Shown here: positions 1 to 6,938 of the stretch, piece after piece
How the letters are laid out: the number at the start of each line of letters is the position of its first letter
Numbering within the stretch: position 1 is the first letter of the stretch
From: Bacteroidales bacterium
GTDB taxonomy: Bacteria; Bacteroidota; Bacteroidia; Bacteroidales; UBA4181
Length of the DNA stretch: 9,828 bases
Direction: 5' to 3'
Assembly (NCBI GenBank): GCA_031259205.1
Contig: JAIRLS010000030.1
Span: 1 to 9,828 of the forward strand
Notes under the pieces: model-generated
What the model saw: the letters and a program-made list of their open reading frames with translations, nothing else
Database searches by the model: none
What the model was told of the DNA's origin: nothing
Position numbers and translations under genes: made by a program

Positions 1-72
1 ATTGAATATCAAATAGTTGAACGTGATGGAAAATCCGTAGTCCCCCATAATCGATGGGGGCACAAGCTATAA
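1..72 (+). CDS. Possible 3' end of an unidentified gene (partial)
   Basis: Frame 1 is open from the window edge to a TAA at 70-72, giving 23 residues that end in HNRWGHKL. The other two forward frames meet stops within the first 15 bases. The composition (mixed charged, aromatic and Pro/Gly residues) looks like a real protein terminus, and the AT-rich DNA beyond it looks non-coding. I do not recognise the family. So short an open stretch could occur by chance, so this is tentative. The frame contains the GC-rich hairpin at 42-60. Confidence 0.35.
   Translation: MEYQIVERDGKSVVPHNRWGHKL
42..60. repeat. Short perfect inverted repeat (hairpin)
   Basis: CCCCCAT (42-48) and ATGGGGG (54-60) are perfectly complementary across the 5-base loop AATCG. 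The stem is seven base pairs with five G:C pairs. It lies inside the possible partial reading frame, about ten bases before its stop codon. No T-run follows on either strand, so it is not a standard intrinsic terminator. Its role, if any, is unknown. Confidence 0.5.
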
Positions 73-113
73 TCATGACAGTCAGAGTTTTATTTTTAGT
101 TGATGCCAAGTTG

Positions 114-140
114 GGTTAAGGCTTTTAACCTCGCCTTTTT
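114..140 (+). terminator. Weak terminator-like structure
   Basis: Two mutually exclusive stems overlap here. GGTTAA (114-119) pairs with TTAACC (125-130) over a 5-base loop. AAGGC (118-122) pairs with GCCTT (133-137) over a 10-base loop and is followed by three more Ts before an A. The second arrangement resembles an intrinsic terminator for whatever ends at position 72, but the stem is only five base pairs. Low confidence. Confidence 0.22.
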
Positions 141-262
141 ACATGGCTTTGTATGAAGCAGCATGCTTTTTACAGCACCACCTAATTTTAAATTGTGTTT
201 CCGTTTTTTACCTGTTTTATCTCGTTATGCACCTGTTTTCAGGCAGATACACTCGCGATTTA

Positions 263-345
263 TTAGTTGCTACAAAAATTAATCGTAATATATTTATTAA
301 CACATTTTTATATGATATAAATTCAAATATTTAGTTGCTACAAAA
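263..345. repeat. Pair of 15-bp direct repeats
   Basis: TTAGTTGCTACAAAA occurs exactly at 263-277 and again at 331-345, 68 bp apart start to start. Identity ends abruptly on both sides. Shorter relatives lie nearby: TTAGTTG at 96-102 and AGTTGCT at 365-371 inside the palindrome 362-374. The region between the copies is very AT-rich. This could be a protein-binding site repeated in a regulatory region, or a scar of an insertion or deletion. Nothing in the sequence decides between these. Confidence 0.7.
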
Positions 346-509
346 CAAGATTTTCGAAGCATTAAGTTGCTTAATATTAACATTTTACTTTCATAAAACC
401 CGTTTTGCCGCATTTTGACGCCCGATCCCGTATAATCCGTCGAAATCTGCGTCTGTCTGTGGGCTTCTTACTTTTCTCTGCAAAAAAAACTTTTTTTTCA
501 CTCCATGCT

Positions 510-541
510 GTTGGAAATCTTAAAATTTTCATGTACGTTTG
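510..541 (+). promoter_or_regulatory. Bacteroides-type promoter of the membrane-protein gene
   Basis: The -7 box TACGTTTG (534-541) matches the Bacteroides consensus TAnnTTTG exactly. A -33 element GTTG/TTGG lies at 510-514, leaving a 19-20 bp spacer, which is the usual distance. Transcription would start near 548, just ahead of the ATG codons at 555 and 567. This is the main reason for rejecting the longer upstream frame that begins at 405. The block 511-543 is unusually similar to the metH promoter. Confidence 0.65.
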
Positions 542-554
542 TCTGTTCGTTAAA

Positions 555-1220
555 ATGGATAAACCCATGAAAAAAATATTATTTTTGGTATTGTTTTCTA
601 TGCTGGCGGCAGGGAGGGCTGTGCCGACAGCGGAGAGCGAGGCGTTGAAGTCCGGAGTGCGCTGTACGGCTGCGTTTGCCGATAGCGGAGTCAGGGTTTC
701 GGTTGGTTCCGCGCCGGTTTTTAACGGGCTGCAGGCAGCAGCAGAGCAACGGCTCTGTCCCCTGTCGCGCTTCGGGAGCATCCGTCCGGATGGCAGGACA
801 AAGGCAGAGCTTGGCAACATTATATATATTATCATCATTTTATTGGCTCTTTTTGGCGGAATTTTCGAGAAATTACTCAAAGCCAAAAAGTCGGAGGAAA
901 TACGACGGCAACAGACAGCAAGCCCCAGCGCCGAATTACCGGAAACGGAAGAAGTCGTTGGAAATGCGGAAGAGATTATCTCCGGTTGGCTGGAAACGCG
1001 CATCCCTGACGAAGCCGAAACAGAAGAAACAACTGCGCCGTTTTACGAAACACTGGAAACCATACCTGACGAACCCGAACACATGATAAAAGAAAAGCGA
1101 TACGGCTATCAACCGATATCTGCTGTTGCTACCGTTGTGGAATCCCCCGAAGAAGAGAAATATGTTTTTGACGTACGCGAGGCAATCATTGCTAATGAAA
1201 TCCTGAACCGGAAATATTGA
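555..1220 (+). CDS. Uncharacterised membrane protein, acidic tail, conserved C-terminal box
   Basis: This 221-residue protein is not one I can name. Residues 1-20 (MDKPMKKILF and a hydrophobic run) look like a signal peptide or N-terminal anchor; an alternative ATG is at 567. Residues 21-86 are soluble with no visible motif. Residues 88-104 (NIIYIIIILLALFGGIF) are a strong transmembrane segment followed by basic EKLLKAKK, suggesting that the remainder is cytoplasmic. Residues 125-200 are rich in Glu and Pro and probably disordered. The protein ends in DVREAIIANEILNRKY, similar to a C-terminal box (DLR.A.I..EILN.KY) I recall from small Bacteroidetes membrane proteins of unknown function. The start is chosen because the promoter at 510-541 lies inside the longer frame beginning at 405. 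The stop codon is 33 bp from that of convergent metH. An antisense frame at 377-1003 shows no protein features. Confidence 0.72.
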   Translation: MDKPMKKILFLVLFSMLAAGRAVPTAESEALKSGVRCTAAFADSGVRVSVGSAPVFNGLQAAAEQRLCPLSRFGSIRPDGRTKAELGNIIYIIIILLALFGGIFEKLLKAKKSEEIRRQQTASPSAELPETEEVVGNAEEIISGWLETRIPDEAETEETTAPFYETLETIPDEPEHMIKEKRYGYQPISAVATVVESPEEEKYVFDVREAIIANEILNRKY

Positions 1221-1241
1221 TCCCGAAACTGTTCTCTTCCT

Positions 1242-1258
1242 CCTGACGCCTTGTCAGG
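1242..1258. terminator. Small hairpin between convergent genes, overlapping the metH stop
   Basis: CCTGAC (1242-1247) and GTCAGG (1253-1258) form a perfect 6-bp stem with loop GCCTT. It lies between the membrane-protein gene and metH and includes the metH stop codon (1254-1256). Its position suits a shared bidirectional terminator, but neither side has a T-run, so termination is only a guess. Confidence 0.3.
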
Positions 1259-4200
1259 TCAAGATCCATTTTCGTAACCGTTCTGTTGTGATACCTTTGC
1301 GAAGGGCATAGTCATTCAGTTGTTCGTCGGTGATTTTTCCCACGGAAAAATAGCGGCTTTGCGGATGTGCGAAAATCAGTCCGCTGACGGTAGCGGCAGG
1401 AACCATGACGAAGTTTTCGGTGAGCGACATGCCGTATTCTGTTGCGTTGAGCAGGTGAAAGAGTGTTCCCTTCTCGGAATGGTCGGGACAGGCCGGATAG
1501 CCGTGCGAAACCCGTATGAGATGTTCGTTTTTACTGTCTGCTGCCCATTGCCGGTGGCTGATGCTCTCTGCAAAGGCTTCTGCAAGTCGGTCGGCGAGCA
1601 GTTTCGACATGATAGCGCTGTAGTCGTCGCCTTTGGCGCGGTAGCTGTCCGCCAGCGCATCTGCGCCGATACCTGCGGTTACGGCAAAAGCGCCGATATA
1701 ATCATTGTGTCCGCTGTCCTTCGGCGCAATGAAGTCGGACAGGCACAAGTTGGGTTGTCCTTCTTTTGCCGTCTGGTTGCGCAGGTTGTGGAATACGCAG
1801 GCGACCTGTGTCCGTGATTCGTCGGCATATACTTCGATGTCGTCGCCGGACGAATGGGCGGGGAATATTCCGAACAGTCCGTTAGCGGTGATTTTCCGCC
1901 GGTCGATGATGTCGTCCAGCAGGCGGTTGGCGTCGTCGAACAGGTGTCGCGCTTCTGCGCCCGTTTCGGGATGATCGAGGATTTGCGGATATTTGCCTTT
2001 CAGTTGCCAGGCCATAAAGAAATACGTCCAGTTGATATACCGGCGGATTTCGTTCAGCGGATAGTCGATCCGGATTTTTAATCCTGTGGAATCCGGTTTT
2101 ACGGGTGGTTCGGCGTTCCAGTCGATTTGCAGCCGGCGCCGGCGTGCTTGTGAGAGGCTTAGTTTCTGCATGGAGGAGGCCGACTGTTCGTAATTTTCGC
2201 GGAGGCGGCGGTATTCTTCCCTGAGTTGCCCGATAAAGCCGGCGTCATGCGACAGCAAGGCATTGGCCACGGCAACGCTTCGCGAGGCGTCCTTTACGTG
2301 AACGACCGGCTGGCTGTAGGCGGGCGTCAGGTAGATGGCGGTATGTATTTTCGAGGTGGTGGCGCCGCCGATCATCAGCGGCTGCGTCAGTCCGGCGCGT
2401 TCCATTTCGACGGCGACATGCCTCATTTCGTCCAGCGAAGGCGTAATCAGTCCGCTCAAGGCCACGATGTCGGGGCGCTGTTCACGGACGGCGGCAATGA
2501 TTTTCTCGCAAGGCGTCATCACTCCCAGATCGATGATTTCGTAGTTGTTGCACGACAACACCACGCCAACGATGTTTTTTCCGATGTCGTGAACGTCGCC
2601 TTTCACTGTTGCCAGCAGGATTTTCCCGGCAGGTTTCGCATCGTCCCCGAAGGTTTTTTCCTTTTCCACAAAGGGTTGCAGATAATTTACCGCATGTCGC
2701 ATGGCGCGGGCGCTTTTGATCACTTGCGGAAGGAACATTTTGCCTTCTCCAAACAGGTTGCCTACTTCGTTGATGCCGTCCATCAGCGGTCCTTCGATGA
2801 TGCTAAGCGTCGGCGAGTAGTGTTTTCGCGCCTCTTCCATGTCGGATTCCATGTAATCCGTAATTCCTTTTACCAGCGCATGTCTGATGCGTTCTTCTAT
2901 CGGGAAATTGCGCCACCGGTTGGCGTTCTGTCCCGTTGCGCTTACTGTTCCTTTCAGGTTTTCCGCCATACCAAGCAGGCAGTCGGTGGCGTCGGGGCGC
3001 CGGTTGAAGATCAGGTCTTCCAGCGCTTCGCGCAGGGCGACCGGAATATTGTCGTACACGGGCAATACGCCTGCATTGACAATGCCCATGTCCAGGCCTG
3101 CCCGCATGGCATGATAAAGAAAGACGGAATGCATGGCTTCCCTTAAAGGGTTGTTGCCGCGAAAAGCGAAGGACAGGTTGCTGATCCCCCCGCTGACTTT
3201 TGCATACGGGAGGTTTTCTTTTATCCACTTCACCGCCTGCAGGAAATCCACCGCGAAATTGTCGTGTTCCTTGATGCCTGTCCCGATGGTGAGGATGTTC
3301 GGGTCGAAGATGATGTCCTCGGCGGGAAAGCCCACTTCTTCGGTCAGGATGCGATAAGCGCGGGCGCATATCTCGATGCGGCGGTCATAGTCGGTTGCCT
3401 GTCCCTGTTCGTCGAAAGCCATCACTACCGTTGCTGCTCCATAGGAGCGTATCAGCGCCGCTTTTTCGCGGAAAGCGTCCTCCCCTTCCTTCAAACTGAT
3501 GGAATTGACAATGGATTTCCCCTGGAGGCATTTTAGTCCGGCTTCTATGACCTCCCATTTGGAGGAATCGACCATTACCGGCAATCGCGCCGCATCCGGT
3601 TCGGAGGCCAGCAGGTTGAGAAATTCCCTGATGGCTGTTTTTGCGTCCAGCATCGCGTCGTCCATGTTGACGTCCAGCACCTGCGCTCCGTTTTCCGCCT
3701 GTGCGCGGGCAATGCTTACCGCTTCGGGGTAGTTTCCTTCGCGGATGAGGCGAGCGAACTTTGCAGAGCCTGCCACATTGCAACGTTCCCCGATGTTAAT
3801 GAAGGTGGAAAATTGCTGTCCGGTTTTTTCCGCCGTTAGCGGTTCCAGGCCTGCCAGTCGCAGGGTTTTCGGCAGTACGGGCGTCCTGCGCGGCGGTATG
3901 TCTGCGGCGGCGCGGGCGATAAGTTCGATATGCTCGGGCGTGGTACCGCAGCATCCTCCGATGATATTGACGAGACCGGCGGTCATAAATTCGGCGGCAA
4001 TGCAGGCCATCTCTTCCGGCGTCTGGTCGTAGCGGCCGAACTGGTTGGGCAGTCCGGCATTGGGGTGTACGCTGACGAAAAAAGGAGTACACCGCGAAAG
4101 GTCTTCAAGGTAGGGACGCATCTGTGCAGCGCCCAGCGAACAGTTGATGCCTGTCGTCAGAGGATGGACGTGCATTACCGAATAGAGGAAGGCCTCAACG

Positions 4201-4859
4201 GTTTGTCCGGAAAGCGTACGTCCGCTGGCGTCGGTGATAGTGGCGCTTATCATTACCGGAATTTTTGTGCGCCGGTCGGCAAAAACACGTTCGAGAGCCA
4301 TCAGCGCTGCTTTAGCGTTGAGCGTGTCGAATATTGTTTCGCACAGCAGGATGTCGGCGCCTCCGTCCATCAGCCCGCATATCTGTTCGGTGTAGACGTC
4401 CACAAAGTCGTCAAAATTTACCGTACGGAAACCCGGACGCTGGATGTCGGGCGACATGGAAGCCGATTTACCGGTAGGCCCTATCGATCCTGCCACAAAA
4501 CGGGGCTTTTCGGCTGTAGAGTACTGTTGCGCCGCTGCCTTCGCCAGTTTCGCCGCTTCGAGGTTAAGTTCGTACACCATGTTTTCCAGCCCGTAATCGC
4601 TCTGGGAAAAACGGTTGGAATTAAACGTATTGGAAGAAATGATGTCTGCTCCCGCCCGAAGATACTGTTCGTGGATGCTGCGAATGATACCGGGCTGCGT
4701 GAGCGTCAGTATATCATTATTGCCTTGCACGTCCACCGTGTGAGCGGCCAGCCGGCTGCCGCGAAAATCGCTTTCCGTCAGTCCGAAAGGCTGTATCATG
4801 GTACCCATTGCCCCGTCGAGAATGAGTATGCGTTGCGTAAGAAGGGTTTCCAACAACAT
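1254..4859 (-). CDS. metH: Cobalamin-dependent methionine synthase (MetH), full length
   Basis: MetH transfers the methyl group of 5-methyltetrahydrofolate via methylcobalamin to homocysteine in the cytoplasm, giving methionine and tetrahydrofolate. The 1201 residues are close to the E. coli length (about 1227) and all modules are present in order. The homocysteine domain (1-320) has zinc ligands Cys240 (INCSLG) and Cys303/304 (GGCCGT). The pterin domain (about 345-610) has FINIGERCNVAGS and DVNMDDAMLD. The helical cap (about 650-735) precedes the B12 domain (about 742-880), which has DVHDIGKN with cobalt-ligand His757. The reactivation domain (about 905-1201) has RVSHGYPACPDHSEK (1116-1130), which includes the SAM-binding RxxxGYPA pattern, and SRYFSVGKI near the end. 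The segment before RVSHGYPA seems shorter than in E. coli. ATG at 4857-4859 follows a good promoter with a very short leader, and no cobalamin riboswitch is visible. Long antisense frames inside it are shadows. Confidence 0.97.
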   Translation of the reverse strand: MLLETLLTQRILILDGAMGTMIQPFGLTESDFRGSRLAAHTVDVQGNNDILTLTQPGIIRSIHEQYLRAGADIISSNTFNSNRFSQSDYGLENMVYELNLEAAKLAKAAAQQYSTAEKPRFVAGSIGPTGKSASMSPDIQRPGFRTVNFDDFVDVYTEQICGLMDGGADILLCETIFDTLNAKAALMALERVFADRRTKIPVMISATITDASGRTLSGQTVEAFLYSVMHVHPLTTGINCSLGAAQMRPYLEDLSRCTPFFVSVHPNAGLPNQFGRYDQTPEEMACIAAEFMTAGLVNIIGGCCGTTPEHIELIARAAADIPPRRTPVLPKTLRLAGLEPLTAEKTGQQFSTFINIGERCNVAGSAKFARLIREGNYPEAVSIARAQAENGAQVLDVNMDDAMLDAKTAIREFLNLLASEPDAARLPVMVDSSKWEVIEAGLKCLQGKSIVNSISLKEGEDAFREKAALIRSYGAATVVMAFDEQGQATDYDRRIEICARAYRILTEEVGFPAEDIIFDPNILTIGTGIKEHDNFAVDFLQAVKWIKENLPYAKVSGGISNLSFAFRGNNPLREAMHSVFLYHAMRAGLDMGIVNAGVLPVYDNIPVALREALEDLIFNRRPDATDCLLGMAENLKGTVSATGQNANRWRNFPIEERIRHALVKGITDYMESDMEEARKHYSPTLSIIEGPLMDGINEVGNLFGEGKMFLPQVIKSARAMRHAVNYLQPFVEKEKTFGDDAKPAGKILLATVKGDVHDIGKNIVGVVLSCNNYEIIDLGVMTPCEKIIAAVREQRPDIVALSGLITPSLDEMRHVAVEMERAGLTQPLMIGGATTSKIHTAIYLTPAYSQPVVHVKDASRSVAVANALLSHDAGFIGQLREEYRRLRENYEQSASSMQKLSLSQARRRRLQIDWNAEPPVKPDSTGLKIRIDYPLNEIRRYINWTYFFMAWQLKGKYPQILDHPETGAEARHLFDDANRLLDDIIDRRKITANGLFGIFPAHSSGDDIEVYADESRTQVACVFHNLRNQTAKEGQPNLCLSDFIAPKDSGHNDYIGAFAVTAGIGADALADSYRAKGDDYSAIMSKLLADRLAEAFAESISHRQWAADSKNEHLIRVSHGYPACPDHSEKGTLFHLLNATEYGMSLTENFVMVPAATVSGLIFAHPQSRYFSVGKITDEQLNDYALRKGITTERLRKWILT

Positions 4860-4879
4860 GTGTATTTAATAAAAGCGGA

Positions 4880-4911
4880 CAAATGTACATGAAAAAGCGC
4901 TGTTTTCCAAG
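4880..4911 (-). promoter_or_regulatory. metH promoter (Bacteroides type)
   Basis: Read on the minus strand, the -7 box TACATTTG (4887 down to 4880) matches TAnnTTTG exactly. A -33 CTTG/TTGG element lies at 4911-4907 with a 19-20 bp spacer. The predicted transcript starts about 10-15 bases before the ATG at 4859, leaving almost no 5' leader. The repeated GCGC at 4897-4900 and 4911-4914 partly falls within the spacer. Confidence 0.65.
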
Positions 4912-4962
4912 CGCGTGAAAAATAATTCTGCGGCTCTTAGCGCCTCAAAAAAAGATTTGGCC

Positions 4963-4970
4963 TATATTTG
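4963..4970 (+). promoter_or_regulatory. -7 box of the methyltransferase promoter
   Basis: TATATTTG (4963-4970) matches TAnnTTTG exactly and lies 26 bp before the ATG at 4997, predicting a leader of about 20 bases. A clear -33 TTTG at the right distance is missing. The best candidate is TTAG at 4937-4940 with a 22-bp spacer, and the TTTG at 4956-4959 is too close. This promoter is divergent from that of metH. Confidence 0.5.
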
Positions 4971-4996
4971 CAGGATTTTCAGTTTTTAAATTTGTT

Positions 4997-5809
4997 ATGC
5001 AGTATGATAATGTCAAACGCGAGCTGGGGCGGGTATTCAATCGTTGTCCCTTCCTGCGGAAGTGTTTTTACTTTCTGCTGGATACGCTGCTGTTGAGGGC
5101 GTGGCACGTCAAGAGGGAATTGCGCAGGTTGAAAAAAACGCTGCCCGATAATGCTTCGGCGCTGGACGCCGGAGCGGGGTTCGGTCAATATACTTACTAC
5201 ATGTCGCGGCTGGGACGTCGATGGCACGTTAAGGCAGTAGACGTGAAAGAAGAACAGGTAGAGGACTGTAACCGGTTTTTTGCGCGGATCAACCTGCAAC
5301 AGCGCGTGCGGTTCGAGGTCGCCGACCTGACGGAGTTTTCGGAGCCGGAATCCTATCATTTGGCGCTGTCTGTCGATGTGATGGAACATATTGCAGACGA
5401 CACGTCCGTGTTTGAGAATATTTTCCGTTCGCTCAAGCCGGGTGGCGTGTTGCTGATTTCCACCCCCTCGGACAGGGGCGGCTCCGATGCTGCCGGTCAT
5501 CATGATTCTTTCATCGACGAACACGTGCGCAACGGGTACAACATCGACGAAATAAGGGAAAAATTGCGGAAAACGGGATTCCATAAGGTGGAAGCATCCT
5601 ATACTTACGGTGTTCCCGGACACCTCTCATGGATATTGTCTATGAAAACACCCCTGCGGCTGCTGAATATCTCCCGGTGGTTTTTTCTTCTGCTTCCCGC
5701 ATATTACATCGTTGTATTTCCCTTCTGCCTTCTGCTGAATCTGGCGGACGTCCTCATGCGTCACAGTAGCGGCACGGGTTTGAAAGTGAAAGCGGAAAAA
5801 GCGGGATAA
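4997..5809 (+). CDS. Class I SAM-dependent methyltransferase with hydrophobic C-terminus
   Basis: This 270-residue protein has a Rossmann-type methyltransferase core. Motif I is ALDAGAGFGQY (residues 55-65). An acidic residue suited to the ribose hydroxyls is Asp82 in VKAVDVKE. VADLTEF (108-114) resembles the adenine-contact strand. LSVDVMEHI (124-132) and SLKPGGVLLIS (145-155) complete the usual UbiE/Methyltransf_11 pattern. The C-terminal third departs from the core: residues about 228-252 are strongly hydrophobic (WFFLLLPAYYIVVFPF and on) and the last residues are basic, suggesting membrane association and perhaps a lipid or membrane-linked substrate. The substrate cannot be read from the sequence. 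The start ATG has an AT-rich leader and no Shine-Dalgarno, as usual in Bacteroidetes. The gene is divergent from metH and ends 25 bp from the convergent recF stop. Confidence 0.88.
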   Translation: MQYDNVKRELGRVFNRCPFLRKCFYFLLDTLLLRAWHVKRELRRLKKTLPDNASALDAGAGFGQYTYYMSRLGRRWHVKAVDVKEEQVEDCNRFFARINLQQRVRFEVADLTEFSEPESYHLALSVDVMEHIADDTSVFENIFRSLKPGGVLLISTPSDRGGSDAAGHHDSFIDEHVRNGYNIDEIREKLRKTGFHKVEASYTYGVPGHLSWILSMKTPLRLLNISRWFFLLLPAYYIVVFPFCLLLNLADVLMRHSSGTGLKVKAEKAG

Positions 5810-5834
5810 TGTGAGAGGAACCGTTTTTCATTCC

Positions 5835-6938
5835 TTAGTGAAGATAACCGGAGGCGGTTTCGAGAAGGCGGTATTCACAGCCGGTTTGTTTCAGTATGGT
5901 TTCGATGTGTTCGCGACCGGTATGGGTAATAAAAATCTGCCCGAAAGAATCTTCCGACACTAATTGCACGATATGCCCGACGCGGCGGGCGTCGAATTTG
6001 TCGAACAGATCGTCGAGCAGGAGCAACGGAGTGATACCGCAATGCTGACGGATAAAATCGGAATTGGCCAGTTTCAGTGCAACGAGGAAAGTTTTCTGTT
6101 GTCCCTGCGACCCCGATCGCTTGATAGGAATACCGTCCATCTGCAACAGCAGGTCGTCTTTGTGGATACCGCAGGTGGTAAATTGCAGAATGCGGTCTTT
6201 TTCAAAAGATTCGCGCAACAACAGCGAAAAATCTTTCTCCTGTAACTGCGAACGGTACACCAGTTCTACCTTTTCGTCCTTATCGGCTATTTGCCGGTAA
6301 TACTGCCGGAAAACCGGAATCAGCGAAGCGCAGAAGCCAATTCTGCTGCGGAAGATACGGTTGCCTGTCTGAATCAGTTGTTCATTCCATACTTCCAGCA
6401 CTTCCCTGTCGAAAACGGGGGATTTCAACAGGGCATTCCGCTGTTCCACCGCGTGGTTGTAGTGTATTACGTCGTTCAGGTATTGATGATCGTACTGTGC
6501 AATCACCTCGTTCATGAAACGGCGGCGTTCATCGCTTCCGCCGAGAATCAGGCTGTTGTCGGCAGGCGAAATCATGACCACAGGTATCAGTCCGATATGA
6601 TCCGACATGCGTTCGTAATTTTTCTTATTGCGGCGGAATACTTTTTTTTGACCTCGTTTTACGCCGCAATAGAGGTTTTCCGGTTCGCCCTTCCGGAGGT
6701 ACTCGCCTTGCAGCACAAAGAAGTCTTCGTCATAGCGTATGTTTTGCGAATCGGACGGGTTAAGGCAACTTTTAGTCATTGACAGGTAATACACGGCGTC
6801 CAGCACATTCGTCTTCCCCGTGCCGTTATCGCCCGCCAGACAGTTGATTTTAGGGCAGAAATGAAATTCGGCTTCGCTGTAATTCCTGAAATGAATGAGA
6901 GAAAGCCGTATCAATTGTTGTGCCGTTTCGTTATTCAT
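5835..6938 (-). CDS. recF: DNA repair and replication protein RecF
   Basis: RecF is an SMC-like ATPase that, with RecO and RecR, helps load RecA on gapped DNA at stalled forks. The 367 residues match the usual length. The N-terminus has LIHFRNY (14-20) and Walker A GDNGTGKTN (36-44). The ABC-type signature is SGSQGQQKTFLVALKLA (275-291), and Walker B is LLLLDDLFDKFDARR (305-319), followed by the switch-like FITHTGREH (336-344). RecF usually lies in the dnaA-dnaN-recF cluster; here it is last in a leftward cluster after xerD. Its ATG (6936-6938) overlaps the xerD stop by eight bases (ATGAATAA), which implies translational coupling. The stop faces that of the methyltransferase gene across 25 bp, and only a weak 5-bp inverted repeat is seen there. 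Confidence 0.95.
   Translation of the reverse strand: MNNETAQQLIRLSLIHFRNYSEAEFHFCPKINCLAGDNGTGKTNVLDAVYYLSMTKSCLNPSDSQNIRYDEDFFVLQGEYLRKGEPENLYCGVKRGQKKVFRRNKKNYERMSDHIGLIPVVMISPADNSLILGGSDERRRFMNEVIAQYDHQYLNDVIHYNHAVEQRNALLKSPVFDREVLEVWNEQLIQTGNRIFRSRIGFCASLIPVFRQYYRQIADKDEKVELVYRSQLQEKDFSLLLRESFEKDRILQFTTCGIHKDDLLLQMDGIPIKRSGSQGQQKTFLVALKLANSDFIRQHCGITPLLLLDDLFDKFDARRVGHIVQLVSEDSFGQIFITHTGREHIETILKQTGCEYRLLETASGYLH

Larger units (their letters stand above)
73..508. other. AT-rich intergenic region without a credible gene
   Basis: About 435 bases between the possible left-edge gene and the promoter of the membrane-protein gene. It is clearly more AT-rich than the flanking coding DNA. Its open frames are short or overlap real genes on the other strand, and none has a recognisable domain. 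It contains a weak terminator-like structure at 114-140, a 15-bp direct repeat at 263-277 and 331-345, and an imperfect palindrome TTAAG-TTG-CTTAA at 362-374. I see no tRNA, riboswitch or CRISPR array. Confidence 0.6.

Noticed and set aside
143..334. 63-residue plus-strand frame
   Set aside because: AT-rich, no promoter or motif, and it overlaps the direct repeat region; probably chance.
405..554. Upstream extension of the membrane-protein gene to an ATG at 405
   Set aside because: The promoter boxes at 510-541 lie within it, and the added 50 residues resemble translated intergenic DNA. The ATG at 555 (or 567) gives a normal signal-peptide start.
377..1003. Minus-strand 208-residue frame opposite the membrane-protein gene
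   Set aside because: No recognisable motif or promoter; the plus-strand frame has a promoter, a signal-like start, a transmembrane segment and a conserved-looking end.
2226..4892. Long plus-strand open frames of 306 and 320 residues (2226-3146 and 3930-4892)
   Set aside because: They lie antisense inside metH, whose conserved motifs run through the same DNA. Their translations are rich in Gln, His, Arg and Phe with no domain, as expected for shadows of a GC-biased gene.
4962..4971. CTATATTTGC resembling the CTnDOT attachment core GTANNTTTGC
   Set aside because: The first base does not match and the site sits exactly where a -7 box is needed for the methyltransferase gene; the promoter explanation is sufficient.
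5816..5835. AGGAA/TTCCT inverted repeat between the methyltransferase and recF stops as a terminator
   Set aside because: Only five base pairs with a 10-base loop, two of them G:C, and no T-run after the stem on either strand.
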